Positions 11,235 through 22,520 of a stretch of 64,000 nt of DNA are shown here, in pieces. The stretch comes from Ursus arctos (Eukaryota > Chordata > Mammalia > Carnivora > Ursidae), in contig NW_026622930.1 in the NCBI RefSeq assembly GCF_023065955.2, positions 16,097,449 through 16,161,448 on the forward strand, in the 5' to 3' direction. The position numbers and the translations under genes were made by a program. The notes below the pieces were generated by a model. That model was not told where the DNA came from, did not search any database, and saw nothing but the letters and a program-made list of their open reading frames with translations. Each line of letters starts with the position of its first letter. Within the stretch, counting starts at the first letter, position 1.

Positions 11235-11506
11235 GTTTCTTATTAGTGTTGTAACAAATTGCTACAAACTTAGCGGTTTAAAACAACCCAGATCTATTAT
11301 TATATGAACTCTGAAATTCAGAAGCCCAAAATGAGAGTCACATATAAAATCAAGATGCCAACAGGGCTGGCTCCTTTTGAAATCTCTAAGGAGAGAACCC
11401 ATTCTTTTGTCTTTCCAGCTGTTAGAGGCTGTCCTCAGTTCCTGGTGTGTGGTTCCTTCCCCTCATCACTCCAGCCACGTGCTTCTGTCATCACATTTCC
11501 TACTTG
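11235..11506 (+). mobile_element. Old interspersed repeat, family unresolved (left part)
   Basis: Matches a common mammalian dispersed repeat of the form 'ttgtaacaaattgctacaaactta', 'ggtttaaaacaaccca', 'atcaagatgccaacagggctgg' and 'gttagaggctgtcctcagttcctgg'. I do not recall the exact family name with confidence. It continues at 11713 after the SINE. Confidence 0.5.
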
Positions 11507-11712
11507 TTTTTTTTTTTTTTTAAAGATTTTATTTATTCATTTATTTGACAGAGAGAGACAGCCAGCGAGAGAGGGAACACAAGCAAGGGGAGTGGGAGAG
11601 GAAGAAGCAGGCTCCCAGCGGAGGAGCCTGATGTGGGGCTCAATCCCATAACGCCGGGATCACGCCCTGAGCCAAAGGCAGACGCTTAATGACTGCACCA
11701 CCCAGGCGCCCC
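11507..11712 (-). mobile_element. Young Can-SINE with perfect target-site duplication
   Basis: Antisense SINE with T-run tail from 11507, 'gacagccagcgagagaggga', 'gatcacgccctgagcc' and head 'caggcgcccc'. An exact 15-bp duplication, cacatttcctacttg, occupies 11492-11506 and 11713-11727. It sits within an older repeat and is inverted relative to the young SINE at 10854. Confidence 0.97.
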
Positions 11713-11940
11713 CACATTTCCTACTTGTGAAGCTGATCCTTCACCTCCCACTTATCAGGACACTTGTGATTGCATTGGTTCTGTCTGGATAATCCAGGAT
11801 AATCTCCCCATCTCAAGATCCTTAGTAATATCTAGAAAGCCTCTTTTGCCATGAAAGTTTACATATTCACCATTTTCATGAATCAGGATGTGGACATCTT
11901 TGGTGACTGTTATTCAATCTGCCACAACAAGTACATTTGT
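11713..11940 (+). mobile_element. Old interspersed repeat, family unresolved (right part)
   Basis: Continuation: 'ggacacttgtgattgcattgg', 'ggataatccaggataatctcc', 'catattcacca', 'ggatgtggacatctttggtg' and the end 'tctgccacaac'. Confidence 0.5.
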
Positions 11941-12056
11941 GATGGGGCTACCACTAATAGGAGATGAGAAGAAAGAAGTAAGGATACTGAGAATGAGAAT
12001 TCTAAGAATACCAGAAAAGAGCAGGAGGAGTTGAATTATTAAAATAACAGGCTCTG

Positions 12057-12280
12057 AGGGGTGCCTGGGTGTCTCAGTGGGTTGAGCTTCCACCTCTTGA
12101 TTTTGGCTCAGGTCATGATGTCAGGGTTGTGAGATTGAGCCTAGCTTCTGGCTCTGCACTCATTGGGGAGTCTGCTTGAGATTCTCTCCCCCTCTCCCTT
12201 TGCCCCTTTCCACCCTCTCTCTCTCTCTCTAAAACATAAAATAAAATAAAATAATAAAAATAAAACAAAGTAAAAGACAC
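12057..12280 (+). mobile_element. Can-SINE, older class
   Basis: Sense SINE: head 'ggggtgcctgggtgtctcag', 'ggctcaggtcatgatgtcagg', 'gagtctgcttgagattctc', CT run and an AAAAT-rich tail. A decayed duplication is likely (about 12041-12058 and 12270-12288, sharing '...ctgag'). Confidence 0.9.
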
Positions 12281-12717
12281 TGAGAGGGAAAGAAGGGATA
12301 CTAAAGTGACATATATCAAAGTCTATAACACAATTGAACAAAGTCAGGGACAGCCAGGACTAGAGTATTTACTCAACCAAGCAATATTATACAGGAAGGA
12401 CTGAGATTCAGGCCAAATGCAACTGAGTACATGAGGTTGCAATTGTTGTCATGGAGGGGAGAAGGATGATGGCTTTCTGATGAGAGCTACAGTACATTTC
12501 AAAGGCTTTAGGGCATCAGTTTAGTAAAAATGTCATCCCTTCTAACAGATTGATAGTGGGAGAGAACATAATTGTCATTGTTGTTCTGTTTGGGTCCAAG
12601 GAGAGTTGGATCATACTGCTAGGTATCTCTGTATATTTAACCTTACTGGCTGCCTTGTGAATATCAATGAGGTAACATATGTGATGTTAATAGCATAGTG
12701 ACTGGCATATGGTTTTA

Positions 12718-13075
12718 TGTTATAGACTGAATGTGTCCCCTCAAGATTCACGTGTTGAAGCCCTAACCCCCAATGTGATGGCATTTGGAGGTGGGGCCTT
12801 GGTAAGTAATTAGGTTTAGATGAGTTCATGAGAGTAGGGTTCCCATAGTGGGATTAGTGTTCATATCAGAAGTGAAAAGGAAATGACTTTCCCTCCACCA
12901 TGTGAAGACACAAAAAGTCAGCTATCTGCAACTCAGCAAGAGGGTCTTTCACCAAGAATTAAATTGGCAAGCAACTTGATCTTGGAATTCTCAGCCTCCA
13001 GAACTATGAAAAATAAATGTCTGTGGTTTAAGCCACTCCATGGTATTTTGTTGTGGCAGCCTGAGCTAAGACAAT
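12718..13075 (+). mobile_element. MLT1A-like MaLR LTR
   Basis: Near full-length LTR: start 'tgttatagactgaatgtg', then 'gttgaagccctaacccccaa', 'ggaggtggggcc', 'ccaccatgtgaagacaca', 'cttgatcttggaattctcag', 'agcctccagaactatga' and end 'ggcagcctgagctaagaca'. Polyadenylation-like 'aataaa' is at about 13012. No internal region flanks it, so it is a solo LTR. Confidence 0.85.
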
Positions 13076-13079
13076 GGCC

Positions 13080-13600
13080 AATAAGTGGAAAATATTGTTA
13101 ATACAAAGGCACCCCAAGGTCACCATGGGCATTCTCCGTGAGCCGAGGATGGAGCTGAGAACACTGTGGCCAGGCCATCTCTACTTGTCCTGTGGTCATC
13201 AGAAATTCTTTTGTTTCCAAAACTCCACTCTCTACTCAAAACATGGCCAAAGGTCTTCCCAGAAGGCCACCATAAAGGCACAGCCATTTTTTAGGATTTA
13301 TAGTCCTGTTTATCCTAGAAAAGTTCTCAACTCCAGTTGTAGGAGCTCTCTCTTATCAAAGAAAGGAGAAAAAAATAATTCAGTCATTCATTCTTTCTGT
13401 CTCTAAGGTGAGATAATTATTTAATCTATCTTATTAGCTCTTTAGCTCATTCTCCTCCATGGAGATAGAAAGAAGTGGGAGAAAGACCTTTCAACACACA
13501 GGGTAGGAGTCTTACCATCTAAGTGGAAGAAATATATGCCAACTATCCCTGTGGCTCACTCCCCCTGTGATCTGGAGTGTTTAAGAAAACATGGCAACTG
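13080..13600. other. Unassigned sequence
   Basis: A stop-free stretch at 13074-13406 (110 codons) begins at the end of the LTR and has no recognisable motif. No other structure is seen. Confidence 0.45.
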
Positions 13601-13604
13601 GCTG

Positions 13605-13800
13605 ATGACAAACCTGAATTTAAACCCTGGTCCAGGCAATAATGCGCTCTGGGTGATTTTAGACCTTTTTCCTAGACCTTCACTTTCCTCGACTATGAAA
13701 TAGAAACAGTAACCATCTTTGCTGGCAGTTCATGAGATTAGAAGAGATAATGTGGTAAAAATGCTCAGCATAATAACTCAAAATAGCAGGCTTTTAATAG
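13605..13800 (+). mobile_element. MIR
   Basis: Sense MIR: 'aacctgaatttaaaccctgg', 'cttcactttcctcgactatgaaat', 'cagttcatgagattagaagagataatg', 'aaaatgctcagcataataa'. This is the core-SINE order of MIR. Confidence 0.65.
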
Positions 13801-13899
13801 AAAATTTTAAGCTCTTTTTTCTTTTCTGACTTCACTGCTCCTCACCACACTCTTTGTGTCAGACCCAGAAATTCTTGAGTGGATATTCATGCTAGAATC

Positions 13900-14470
13900 C
13901 ACCCAAGAATGAGATGTGTGGACACAGGTTTCTATTGGACCCTGAGAAGAAGTAATGGTCAGACATGAAGCTCTTACAAACCACATTAAAGAGTTTGAAC
14001 TTATCCAAATTTAGCAATAAGTGGGTTTTAAGCAGGAGACCGACATGATCAGATGGGCACTTAGCAATGTATGACATTTGTGTGGAAACCAGATAGGAGG
14101 AGGGTAAGATAGTGGGTGGGGAGACCAGGTAGGACAGTTTTAATAACAGAGACTGGATCATGGTGGCCCGAAGAAGGGCATATGCCCTGGGAATTGAGTG
14201 AGGATACGCATTCAGAGATATTTAGGAGGTAAAATATTTATAAGTTGATACTTGAGTGGTTTTAGAGAGATTAATAAATGGTGACAACCAGTTTTATGGT
14301 TTGGGTAATTTTTTAGATTACTGATCACATGGATGGATATAGGGAGACCAGAAGAAATAGGAGCAAGAAGAAGAGAAAAGGGACAGGTAAAATTTTGAAC
14401 ATGTTAATTTTGAGATGTGTGCATCATCTCCACACAAGCAGGTTTATTTAAGAGTTAAAGGACAGACTGG
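13900..14470 (-). mobile_element. Ancient L2-like LINE relic, antisense
   Basis: Matches the antisense of the same family as 4530-6560: 'ttttaagcaggagaccgacatgatcag', 'gtggggagaccaggtaggac', 'gattactgatcacatggatgga' and 'attttgaacatgttaattttgagatg'. Frames are broken. The similarity to the sense copy supports a single LINE family in both places. Confidence 0.6.
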
Positions 14471-14878
14471 ATCCATTAGTTTCGGAAGTCTATCTTAAAA
14501 GGGACAAAGGTGACTTGACTCAAGCTATGCTGTGGTTAGATACCTAGTTCACAACAGACCTTCCACCAGCTCTTCATGTCTGGAGAAACAGAAAGAAAAC
14601 ACATTAGCCAAAACCATGTCTTAGATTTATTCTTCAAGAAGAGAAGGGGTATGTTGAAATCCTAAACAAATAGTACTATCCCTCTGGTATGAACTACAAT
14701 GATGTGTAGCTTGTGTTTCTTTTAGTTAGGTGGGCTCTGCCACTGTCAAGTAGAAGGGGACAGTAATTGGCCGTGACATCTCAGAGCATAGCTGCATACT
14801 ATTATTTCTCGACATTTTTACCAGGTAGCATTGCACAATTTACAGGGGCCTCCTCAAAAATTAAGCCTTGCCTCACAC
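14471..14878. other. Unassigned sequence
   Basis: Ordinary intergenic sequence; nothing recognised. Confidence 0.4.
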
Positions 14879-14893
14879 AATTGAAGGTTTTTG

Positions 14894-15082
14894 TTTTTGT
14901 TGGTTTTAAAGATTTTACTTATTTATTTGAGAGAGAGAGCACAAGCAGGGGGAGTGTGGCAGAGGAAGAGGGAGAAGCAGACTCCCCACTGAGCAGGGAG
15001 CCTGATGAGAGACTCAGTCCCAGGACCCTGAGATCATGACCAAAGGCAGAAGCTTAACTGACTAAGCCACCCAGGTGCCCGA
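14894..15082 (-). mobile_element. Can-SINE
   Basis: Antisense SINE: tail side 'ttttaaagattttacttattt', GA body, 'gagatcatgacc' and head 'taagccacccaggtgccc'. Duplicated flanks are 'caattgaaggtttttg' near 14879 and 'caatgaaagatttttg' near 15085. Confidence 0.92.
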
Positions 15083-15214
15083 TGCAATGAAAGATTTTTG
15101 ATTGCTTTGTGAGGCTCAGCTACTTTGCATGTATGTAAATTTTTCTCATTAGGTTATGTAATGATTCTCATTCAAGGTTATCAATCTCCATCCGATGTCG
15201 CTGTCATTCTCTCT

Positions 15215-15416
15215 CTTTTTTTGAAGAGCTATTTATTTATTAGAGAGAGAGAGAGCACACAAGTGGAAGGGGCAGAGGGAGAAGGATAGAGAATCTCCAG
15301 CAGACTCTGCACTGAGTGTGGAGCCCAATGGGGGACTGGATCTCAAGACCCCGAGAGCATAACCTGAGACAAAACCAAGAAGTGGACGCTTAACCAACTG
15401 TACCGCCCAAGAGCCC
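15215..15416 (-). mobile_element. Can-SINE, older class
   Basis: Antisense SINE: T-run, 'tatttatttattagagagag', GA body, 'gagcataacctgagac' and head 'ctgtaccgcccaagagcccc'. Duplicated flanks 'tcattctctctcttttt' and 'tcgttctctttttaag' suggest one target site. It is oriented like its neighbour at 14894 and about 130 bases away. Confidence 0.88.
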
Positions 15417-15419
15417 CAT

Positions 15420-16594
15420 CGTTCTCTTTTTAAGATATCATGACCCCTATTCACCCACTGGACTTTTCAGAACCCTGCGGATGCAGGGTAGAAAGTTTCC
15501 ACTGTGTGATTCTTCTATAACTGCATTCTATGAGTAGAAAGTTCAATAGTGTGGTTTTCCTTAGCCATTGGGAGAAAAATGCATTGTTCTTTTCAAATGG
15601 GGATTTCTTTGTTACCATTTTCTCCTCTGAAATGTTAAAACAAATCTACAGTTGTTTTTCTTTTTTGTTCTCTTACTCATATTCCTTTTTCATAGAGTGA
15701 GGTATATAGAAATATGAATAATATTGTAATCCCTTCTGGAACCAGAAGGGAAACATGGTTTCTATTAGAGTTTATTGCATTTTATTCCTTTCTTTAAAAA
15801 ATAAAAGTTAAACAAAGTAACCCCTGGAGGCTCAAATCTTTCTATTTATAATTGTAGGCAACCTGAGTTGGAGGACCAGCTTTCCCTGACATAATGCTTC
15901 TTTTTGATTTGGTCTCTGTTTTGCTTCTCTGAGAATATGTGCATGATGCCTGCTTTAGTGTTGGAAGATATTCACCTCGAGTGTCTGAGAGTGGGTGTGC
16001 GCTTTAGTCTCTGCAGATACCTCTAAAAAGTTAGAGTGTCTGTTGAAAATTCCGAATATGTTTACTTTCTGTGTTGGCATGCAGGGGTTAGTAGCAATTG
16101 TATAAGATCTCTTACTGATATGCTTAATTTTTCAGGTCTTATAATTTCACAGACTATTAATCAAAGTGATTAAGCCTTTCTCTAGTAAATACGCACCAGC
16201 TTATTAATGTATTCATTCATTTATTGACTTGTCTACTTATTTGTTTCTCTGTTTGCGTATTTGTTCTAAAATGTGTGTGCTTTCCCCCCTTTCCATCTAT
16301 AATTAATGCTGCTGGTAATCAGGAGGCCAGGTTTGTAGGCTACATTGTGCCATGGATCTGTAATAGGACATCAGGAAGAAAAAAGGAGAGGAAAAGACAT
16401 TTGCTATTTCTTTCCCTTAACTGTACGGTGGGATTAGTAACTAATCCATGCACATGTGATTCTTGGAGTTGTTCTGATGGTGGAATTCACCTTTAAAACA
16501 ACCCAAAGAATATAAGGGACCAGATGGCAAAGAGCTATCATCTTTGCCCAGCCAGAGCATTAGGGGCTATAAAAGTATCCATTTGTTCCCAAAA
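15420..16594. other. Unassigned sequence
   Basis: AT-leaning, no recognisable repeat or exon. A stop-free stretch at 16224-16496 has no motif. Confidence 0.45.
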
Positions 16595-16725
16595 TGACCA
16601 CACAAAGTGGGTGCTACATTACTTATGCTTCTGATCACCAAAGTGAGGCTTAGATAGTTTAAATAACTTGCGGGTAGATTCACAATTCTGACCTGGGTCT
16701 GTCTAAATCCAGAGCCCAGACTCAT
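16595..16725 (-). mobile_element. MIR
   Basis: Antisense MIR: 'ccaaagtgaggcttagatagtttaaataacttgcgg' and 'gacctgggtctgtctaaatccagagccc'. Typical MIR order. Confidence 0.65.
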
Positions 16726-16939
16726 TCTCCCCACCATAGACTAGCGATAGAAGTGCTGTGGTTTTAAAAGCACTGCGCTCTGTGACCCACCTGTGCGTGC
16801 CTCCGTGGTTGCCTTGCCAGGTCTGGAGTGGTGACATGGCCGATGGATCAGCTGAGTTATAGGATATGATTCTTTCAAGTGATCGAATGTTGCCGTCCTT
16901 TAGGGCCACTGCAGTCATCGAGGCTTTACGCTCTGGATG

Positions 16940-17115
16940 TGCTCTAAGTGCTCAGACTGATGGCCAAACCAATTCTGTGTGAATGAGGCTAAGTTCCTCC
17001 TTACTTGTCTGTAAGCACAGGAAAGGAAGAGATTATGTTCATCAGGGTCCCCATTGTACTCCCAAAGTCTAGAGCAGTCACTGGAATGACATTTATTGTT
17101 GGCCAAATGGAATAA
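16940..17115 (+). mobile_element. L2 3' end
   Basis: Sense L2 tail: 'tgtctgtaagcacaggaaagg', 'ttatgttcatcagggtcccc', 'gtctagagcagtcactggaatgaca' and 'tttattgttggccaaatgg'. Confidence 0.55.
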
Positions 17116-17179
17116 ATATCCATCTTTTCAGTAGCCAGATCTTCTTTTCCATCCTTCCCCAGATCTTAGTCCCCCTTGT

Positions 17180-17345
17180 ACAAATATCACACTGACTACC
17201 TGTGGTTGCTTTTGTCTACAATCTAGTTCCCTCATTAGGCTGTAAATTATCTGAGAGGAGAGATGGTGTCTTAATCATGTTGTTATCTGAAGTATCCAGC
17301 AGTGCCTGTAATAAGTATTTGTTTTCAATAAATATTTGTAAAATT
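17180..17345 (+). mobile_element. L2 3' end (second, tandem copy)
   Basis: Sense L2 tail: 'ttaggctgtaaattatctgagag', 'gatggtgtcttaatcatg', 'cagcagtgcctgtaataagta', 'caataaatatttgtaaa'. It follows the previous L2 end in the same direction. Confidence 0.6.
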
Positions 17346-18094
17346 AACTTAAAGATGAATAAATTATTTCAGTTCAACAAAGAGTTTCAAGCATCTTTGA
17401 TTTCCACTCATTTTCATAGACACCAAAGAATGCCTTAGCAATCAAGAAGTTGGTAATTGAGTCTGTAATCTAACACAGTGTCATGTGCTGCTTATTAAGG
17501 TATTTTCCCCCAACTTCATACTTGCTCTTCTATTTGCTACTTTGTGACGTTGAAATTAGGACTTCACTGAATAAGTTGTCTTGTTTGTTTTTTTGGTTTG
17601 GTTCCTTTTTTTGTTTTGTTTTGGTTTGGTTTTGGTGTGGGTTGTTTGTTTGTTTTTTGCCACCTGGCTTCCTGGCTTACTCTGCCCAAAGGGGTTGTTA
17701 GAGAGAGGGGTAGGCAGGAAAGAAGAGCTAAAACCAAATCATCCCTCTTCTGGCTGGTTTGTTCCTGGGGTAGTGTCCCAGCAGGATACAACATGGTAGT
17801 CCTATCAGGGCCCCAGCCTCCAAGCGCTTCCTGCAGGAGGCGGGTACCAACTCACTGTGTCCCATCAGAGGTGACAGCTGCAAAAGTGGTCCCTCTTCCT
17901 TAGATACCTGTGTTGTGTCTTTCAGGGTTCTTCCTCTGAGCTTCTAGATTCTAGTCGCCCCAATTCCAGCCTAATCGGTAGCTTTAGATGGTTATCGACA
18001 GTAGATGCCGCCACTTCTGGAAAAGGAAGAGAAGCAGAGGTGGGTCTCTTCACTCATTTATGGTTGGTTTAGGAAGGCTTTATTGGTTTACATG
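17346..18094. other. Unassigned sequence with T/G-rich tract
   Basis: A TTTTG/GTTTG-rich tract spans about 17581-17660, followed by a GC-richer stretch (17661-18010) without recognised homology. Stop-free stretches on both strands are caused by the skewed tract. Confidence 0.45.
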
Positions 18095-18200
18095 CCTCCA
18101 GCCAAGAACCAGGCACATGAAGAGCAGGATTTGGTGATAGACTTCAAGGAATTGTCAGTCTGCTAGTAGATTCAGACACAAAAGAAGGTAAGTTAGAGGT
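18095..18200 (-). mobile_element. L2 relic
   Basis: Diverged antisense L2: 'ccaagaaccaggcacatga', 'ttcaaggaattgtcagtctgc', 'tagtagattcagacacaaa'. Confidence 0.4.
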
Positions 18201-18391
18201 ACTATATGGCAAATGGTAACAATCATGGCATAACATGGTGACATATTTTACGAGGAAAACCCATACAATCCCCCAGTTTCTACAAATTTATTTTGTAGTG
18301 CGCCTGATGCCAACTTCTCTTCCAAAGTAATCGCATAAAAGTGGTAGAGCTACTATTACCCATTTATGTTAAAGATTAAAAAATGAAAGTT

Positions 18392-18665
18392 AGGGCTGCC
18401 TGGATGGCTCAGTCAAGTTCAGTGTGGGACTTTTGATTTCAGCTCAGGTCATGTTTTCAGGGTCCTGAGATCGAGCTCCCTTTAGGGCTTGGCGCTGAGC
18501 ATGGAGCCTGCTTGAGATTCTCTCTTTCTCTCTCTCCCCCCCCGCTCCTCCCCGCCACTCACGCTTGTGCAAGCGCGCTCTATCTCTCAAAAAATAAAAA
18601 GTTTTACAAAAATAAATAAAATAAAAAATAAAAGTTTTACAAAATAAAAGTAAAAAATAAATAAA
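18392..18665 (+). mobile_element. Can-SINE, older class
   Basis: Sense SINE: head 'agggctgcctggatggctcag', 'cagctcaggtcatgttttcaggg', 'ggagcctgcttgagattctc', C-rich and CT body, and a long A-rich tail with a duplicated 'aaaagttttacaaaa' word. Flank duplication 'taaaaaatgaa'/'ataaaaatgaa'. Confidence 0.9.
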
Positions 18666-19596
18666 AATGAATTTTTAAAATCCCTTTCTGAGAATTATTA
18701 GCGATTCAACATGAATTTACTGAAGACTGCTTTATAGACAAGATAAACATTCATAAATAGACATCAGGAAGAATTTTGTCACTTCATTTCTTTTTCTCTG
18801 CCTAACATTTTTCCCACCAAGTTTAAAAACAATTAAAAATATATCTAACTCTGTTGCTTTCTGACACAGGGAGATCATTTCCCACTGTTTTGTGAAAGAA
18901 TTTTGTTCTCTCCTATGACCTCAATGTCAAGAGGAATAATTTCTCATTTTGCAGTACGCCCTGGGGACATGACCAAAACCCAGAGCCCTTCAGAGGTCAA
19001 TGGGATCTCCATGCTTAACTGAGCAATGCCCGCCTAGCCTGGAGAAGGATAAAAAATGGGTATAAAATATGAGATCATTTTTAATCTCCTTATTTATTAG
19101 ACAGGTTATTAGTAAAGAAAATAATCTAGCAGGAATTGATATTACAAATACCACATTCTGATGATTCTATACATTTGGTTGCTTTTTAATAATTTCCATG
19201 GGACTGATAAATTATTTTCAGTGAAACTTATCAAGAGGTTCCTTTAATGAACTTTTCATATTTTATTTTAAGCAGCAACTTTTGTATATAAATTTATCTT
19301 CTAAGATTTCATACGTTTGTCAGTTATTAAGACTGATATCTAAAAGTTCCTTTCCTAAAGTGCCTTGCGTGCATTTAAACATTATTTTGTAAATACATTT
19401 AATTTGAATTACTGTGGTATAGGCAGAAACCGTGATGGTCGTTCACTTTTAGAATCTTTAGTAAATTAAAATATCATTTACTCTCAAATGCTTTGTGGCT
19501 TTTTTATTGCAAATTCCTCATTAAAAAATTGGTATCCATATGCAAGACAGATATGGAAACATATATTGAGAGTAAATAAAACTTCAAAAACAGCAA
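18666..19596. other. Unassigned AT-rich sequence
   Basis: No gene or repeat family recognised; AT-rich between 19080 and 19590. Confidence 0.45.
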
Positions 19597-19742
19597 GGGC
19601 ATCTGGGTGGCTCAGTCAGTTGAGCATCTGCCTTGGACTTAGGTCCTGGGATCGAGCCCTGCATTGCGCTCCCCGCTCAGTGAGGAGTCTGCTTTCTGCC
19701 TGTCCCCCTGCTCATGCTCTCTCTTTCTCTCTCTCTCTCAAA

Positions 19743-19773
<31 letters not shown>

Positions 19774-19802
19774 AATCTTTAAGCAACAACAACAACAACA
19801 AA
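19597..19802 (+). mobile_element. Can-SINE with expanded (AAAT)n and (CAA)n tail
   Basis: Sense SINE: head 'gggcatctgggtggctcag', 'aggtcctgggatcgagccc', CT run. The tail has about nine AAAT units (19740-19774) followed by a (CAA)n array near 19785-19802. Confidence 0.9.
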
Positions 19803-20364
19803 AGCATCTCCTGTGAGAAACAGACTATCTATCTATAGCTCTCATTTAGGTCAATGCATTTAATAAACAAATAAGCTACTTGTTTTCTGCAAAAGAAAAA
19901 AAATATTGAATGTTGGTAATCACATTTTTTCATGATTGTTGTTACAAGCACTATTGATAGCATGGTGATAATCAATAAATATTCTCCAACAATTCTCTCC
20001 CACAAATGAAACTCACATGGTTTTACTTTTAAAAAGTAGACCTCAAAGTGAGGTTGAATGCAAGGGACAAAATTACTCCCAATACAACAAATTTAGCCTT
20101 ATTTATACAGCTTTCTATATAAATACCATATGGCATATACACCATAATATTCTGTATTACGAACAAGCTGCTTTTGGGAGCTTTGTGTGTGCCAGGAGCT
20201 GCTTAAATTCCGAAGATGTATATATAGAAGTGGTTTGCAACTTAGAGGAGCCCGAAGCGAGCTGGGGCACTGAGTGGATATTTGGAAAGTGATGATAGTA
20301 ACTGAGTTGCTGGAAAGGCTATGGTTACCTGACAGTTGGATGGGCTTTTCATTATGTTTATGTA
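19803..20364. other. Unassigned sequence
   Basis: AT-rich. A stop-free stretch at 20017-20292 has no recognisable domain. Confidence 0.45.
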
Positions 20365-20525
20365 TTTATCATTTATTCATACAAAAATGTATATAAAATG
20401 CTTATTATATGCAAGACATTGTGTAGGCACCGGCACTGGACATACAGTGGAGAACAAGACGCGTGAGGTCCTTCATGTCTGGAACTTGCCGAGTGGGGAA
20501 AGAGAGACCGTCAGCAACTAATTAT
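20365..20525 (-). mobile_element. L2 3' end
   Basis: Antisense L2: 'tatttatcatttattcat', 'gcttattatatgcaagacattgtg', 'gacatacagtggagaacaag', 'gtccttcatgtctggaac'. Confidence 0.6.
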
Positions 20526-20544
20526 GCAGCTACCATTTCTTTCT

Positions 20545-20702
20545 AAATGAACTTTATTTTTAGAACAGTTTTATATGACCAGAAAAATTGCAAAGGTAGT
20601 ACCGAATATTCCTCTTTCCCCAGCCAGTTTTTCTTATTGTTAGCCTCTTATGGTAGAATGGCATGTTTGTTACAATAAATGAATCAATATTGTTACATTC
20701 TT
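20545..20702 (-). mobile_element. L1M 3' UTR (first segment)
   Basis: Antisense of an L1M 3' UTR: 'tttttagaacagttttatatgacc', 'aaattgcaaaggtagtacc', 'ccagccagtttttcttattg', 'gtttgttacaataaatgaatc'. It resumes after the SINE at 20887. Confidence 0.65.
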
Positions 20703-20886
20703 TTTTTAAAGATTTATTTATTTATTTGAGGGGAGTGAAAACAGAGGGAGAGGGAGAGAATCCTCAGGCCAACTCCCTGCCAAGTGCAGAGTCCATCACG
20801 GTGCTCAAACCTTGGACCCTGAGATGATGACCTGAGCCTAAATCAAGAGTTGGCCACTTAACCAACTGAGCCACCCAGGTGCCCCA
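20703..20886 (-). mobile_element. Can-SINE inserted in L1M
   Basis: Antisense SINE: T-run, 'atttatttatttgagggga', GA body, 'gagatgatgacctgagcc' and head 'gagccacccaggtgcccc'. Diverged duplicated flanks 'caatattgttacattctt' (20685) and 'caataccaatacattctt' (20887). Confidence 0.92.
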
Positions 20887-20930
20887 CAATACCAATACAT
20901 TCTTAAAACCAAAGTCCACTACTTTATTCC
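20887..20930 (-). mobile_element. L1M 3' UTR (second segment)
   Basis: Contains 'aaaccaaagtccactacttta', the antisense of the L1M 3' UTR 'actatggactttgg' block. This confirms that the SINE split one L1M fragment. Confidence 0.5.
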
Positions 20931-21049
20931 AATTATTTTTAAATAATTATTTTAAAAAAACAATAAAATACAGAATGATTTGAGAAAGTAGGGGAGATTC
21001 TGAATTCATACTAGAAAATCAATGAGTGAGTTGTCGATTTTAAATCTAT

Positions 21050-21400
21050 GGTACACTCTGGGAGATGAGTAGGAATTGGCTAGAAAAACGTGAGGGGGAT
21101 AAAATTATTCTGGGTACAAGGAACAGCATGTGCAGGGTTCCTGAGATGAGAAACAGAATGTATCTTTCATGAAATAGAGAGAAAGCCGGTGTGATTTGAA
21201 GAAAGTCATCGAGGAGGGAAATCACATGAGCTGATGCTATTCCAGGCCAGTGCTGGATCATACGGGTTGTAGAAAGTCATAACAATTTGGGTCTTCACTC
21301 TAAAATGCTGGAAAATTGTTGAAGGGTTTCAAGTATCATGATGACATCGTTGTACTGCCATTTTTAAAAGAACACTCTAAGGACCTACAGTTAACTATTT
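21050..21400 (-). mobile_element. Ancient L2-like LINE relic
   Basis: Antisense match to the L2-like family: 'ttctgggtacaaggaacagcatgtgc', 'gagaaagccggtgtg', 'tctaaaatgctgg', 'gttgaagggtttcaagtatcatgatgaca', 'aagaacactctaagg'. Confidence 0.5.
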
Positions 21401-22520
21401 AAGTGAGTATTTAAATGCACTCTGGCATCTACTCCATATATGTGAGGTTAGTTCCCAGAAACTCCAGGATTGTTATTCATCTTTTACCCACTCGTAATGA
21501 TGGTGTTTTCTAAGGTTGGTGGATATCAGCAGAGGACCACGCTTACGGGGTCCATACTAGTTTGGAAGCACTCCCCAATCATCTAACATTTAGAAAACAG
21601 TCAATTATTCAACAATAGGGATTGCAAACATATCAGGGATAGTAAAAGTTACAGAGTCATATGAAAAATACAGATTACGGGACCCTATCTAGCTACATCA
21701 AAATTGTACTTGAAGTAGTTAAACACTAATTCCCTGAGCTATTCCTAAACTCTTGGTATGGTAGATCGTGTAATGGAACTACAAGGCAATGCCACAGGGG
21801 TGCCCCCCAAATAATCTCTTTTTAGTTCAGATCCCATGCAAGGAGGTGACTCTTCCTGCTTTGAAAAGATTATGATACCACTTATTATACCATTACGTGT
21901 GAACAGTGATCGTGACAAGGAGAAGCCACTGAACGAGACCATACAAATACCCAGTAATTCTGTTGTAGAGAGAGAGGTTAGATATCTGTGAAGGCTGAGT
22001 TTTACAGAGCTGTTGAGGGTAGGCATATTATTTCAGAAAGCAATTAACAGAAGCTTATGATGTAAAGAGGGTGAGTAGAGCAAGTGTCACCAAAACTAAT
22101 AGATTTAAATAATCAGTTCACGCATCGAAGCCACAACCAGTCCACATGTACAAGATGCCATAGGAAATACAGAAGATGACGTAAAAGGCCTAGAAAAAGA
22201 AGAGTCCAGTCTCAAAATAGATCAAAATATTTGTATAAGTTATTAGGAGTAAGCAAAAATTAATATCTGAATCCCACTGCATAGAACAGAGCTGTGCTTT
22301 ATTTTAAGGAGTAGAATATAGATAATGTCCTCTTTTTGAAATGGGGGTCCAGTCATACACAGTCCATACTCACATGTGTTATTGAAACCCCACCCTGGAA
22401 GTGCCCAGCTGTTGACATATGTATACTGACATCTCTCCTTACCCTTTCTACTTACAGCTTTCTGGTGTCCACCGTAGGAATTTAAGTACACTTAATCAAA
22501 GACAAAGATTTCATGTTGAA
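21401..22520. other. Unassigned sequence
   Basis: No gene seen; stop-free stretches near 21745-22026 and 22243-22491 (minus) lack motifs. Confidence 0.45.

Noticed and set aside
11304..11651. Longest stop-free stretch on the + strand (115 codons)
   Set aside because: It runs from an old dispersed repeat into an antisense SINE; the second half is SINE translation, so it is not a gene.
17564..17903. Overlapping open frames on both strands near a T/G-rich tract
   Set aside because: Frames are kept open by the skewed TTTTG/CCAAA composition; no protein similarity is seen.
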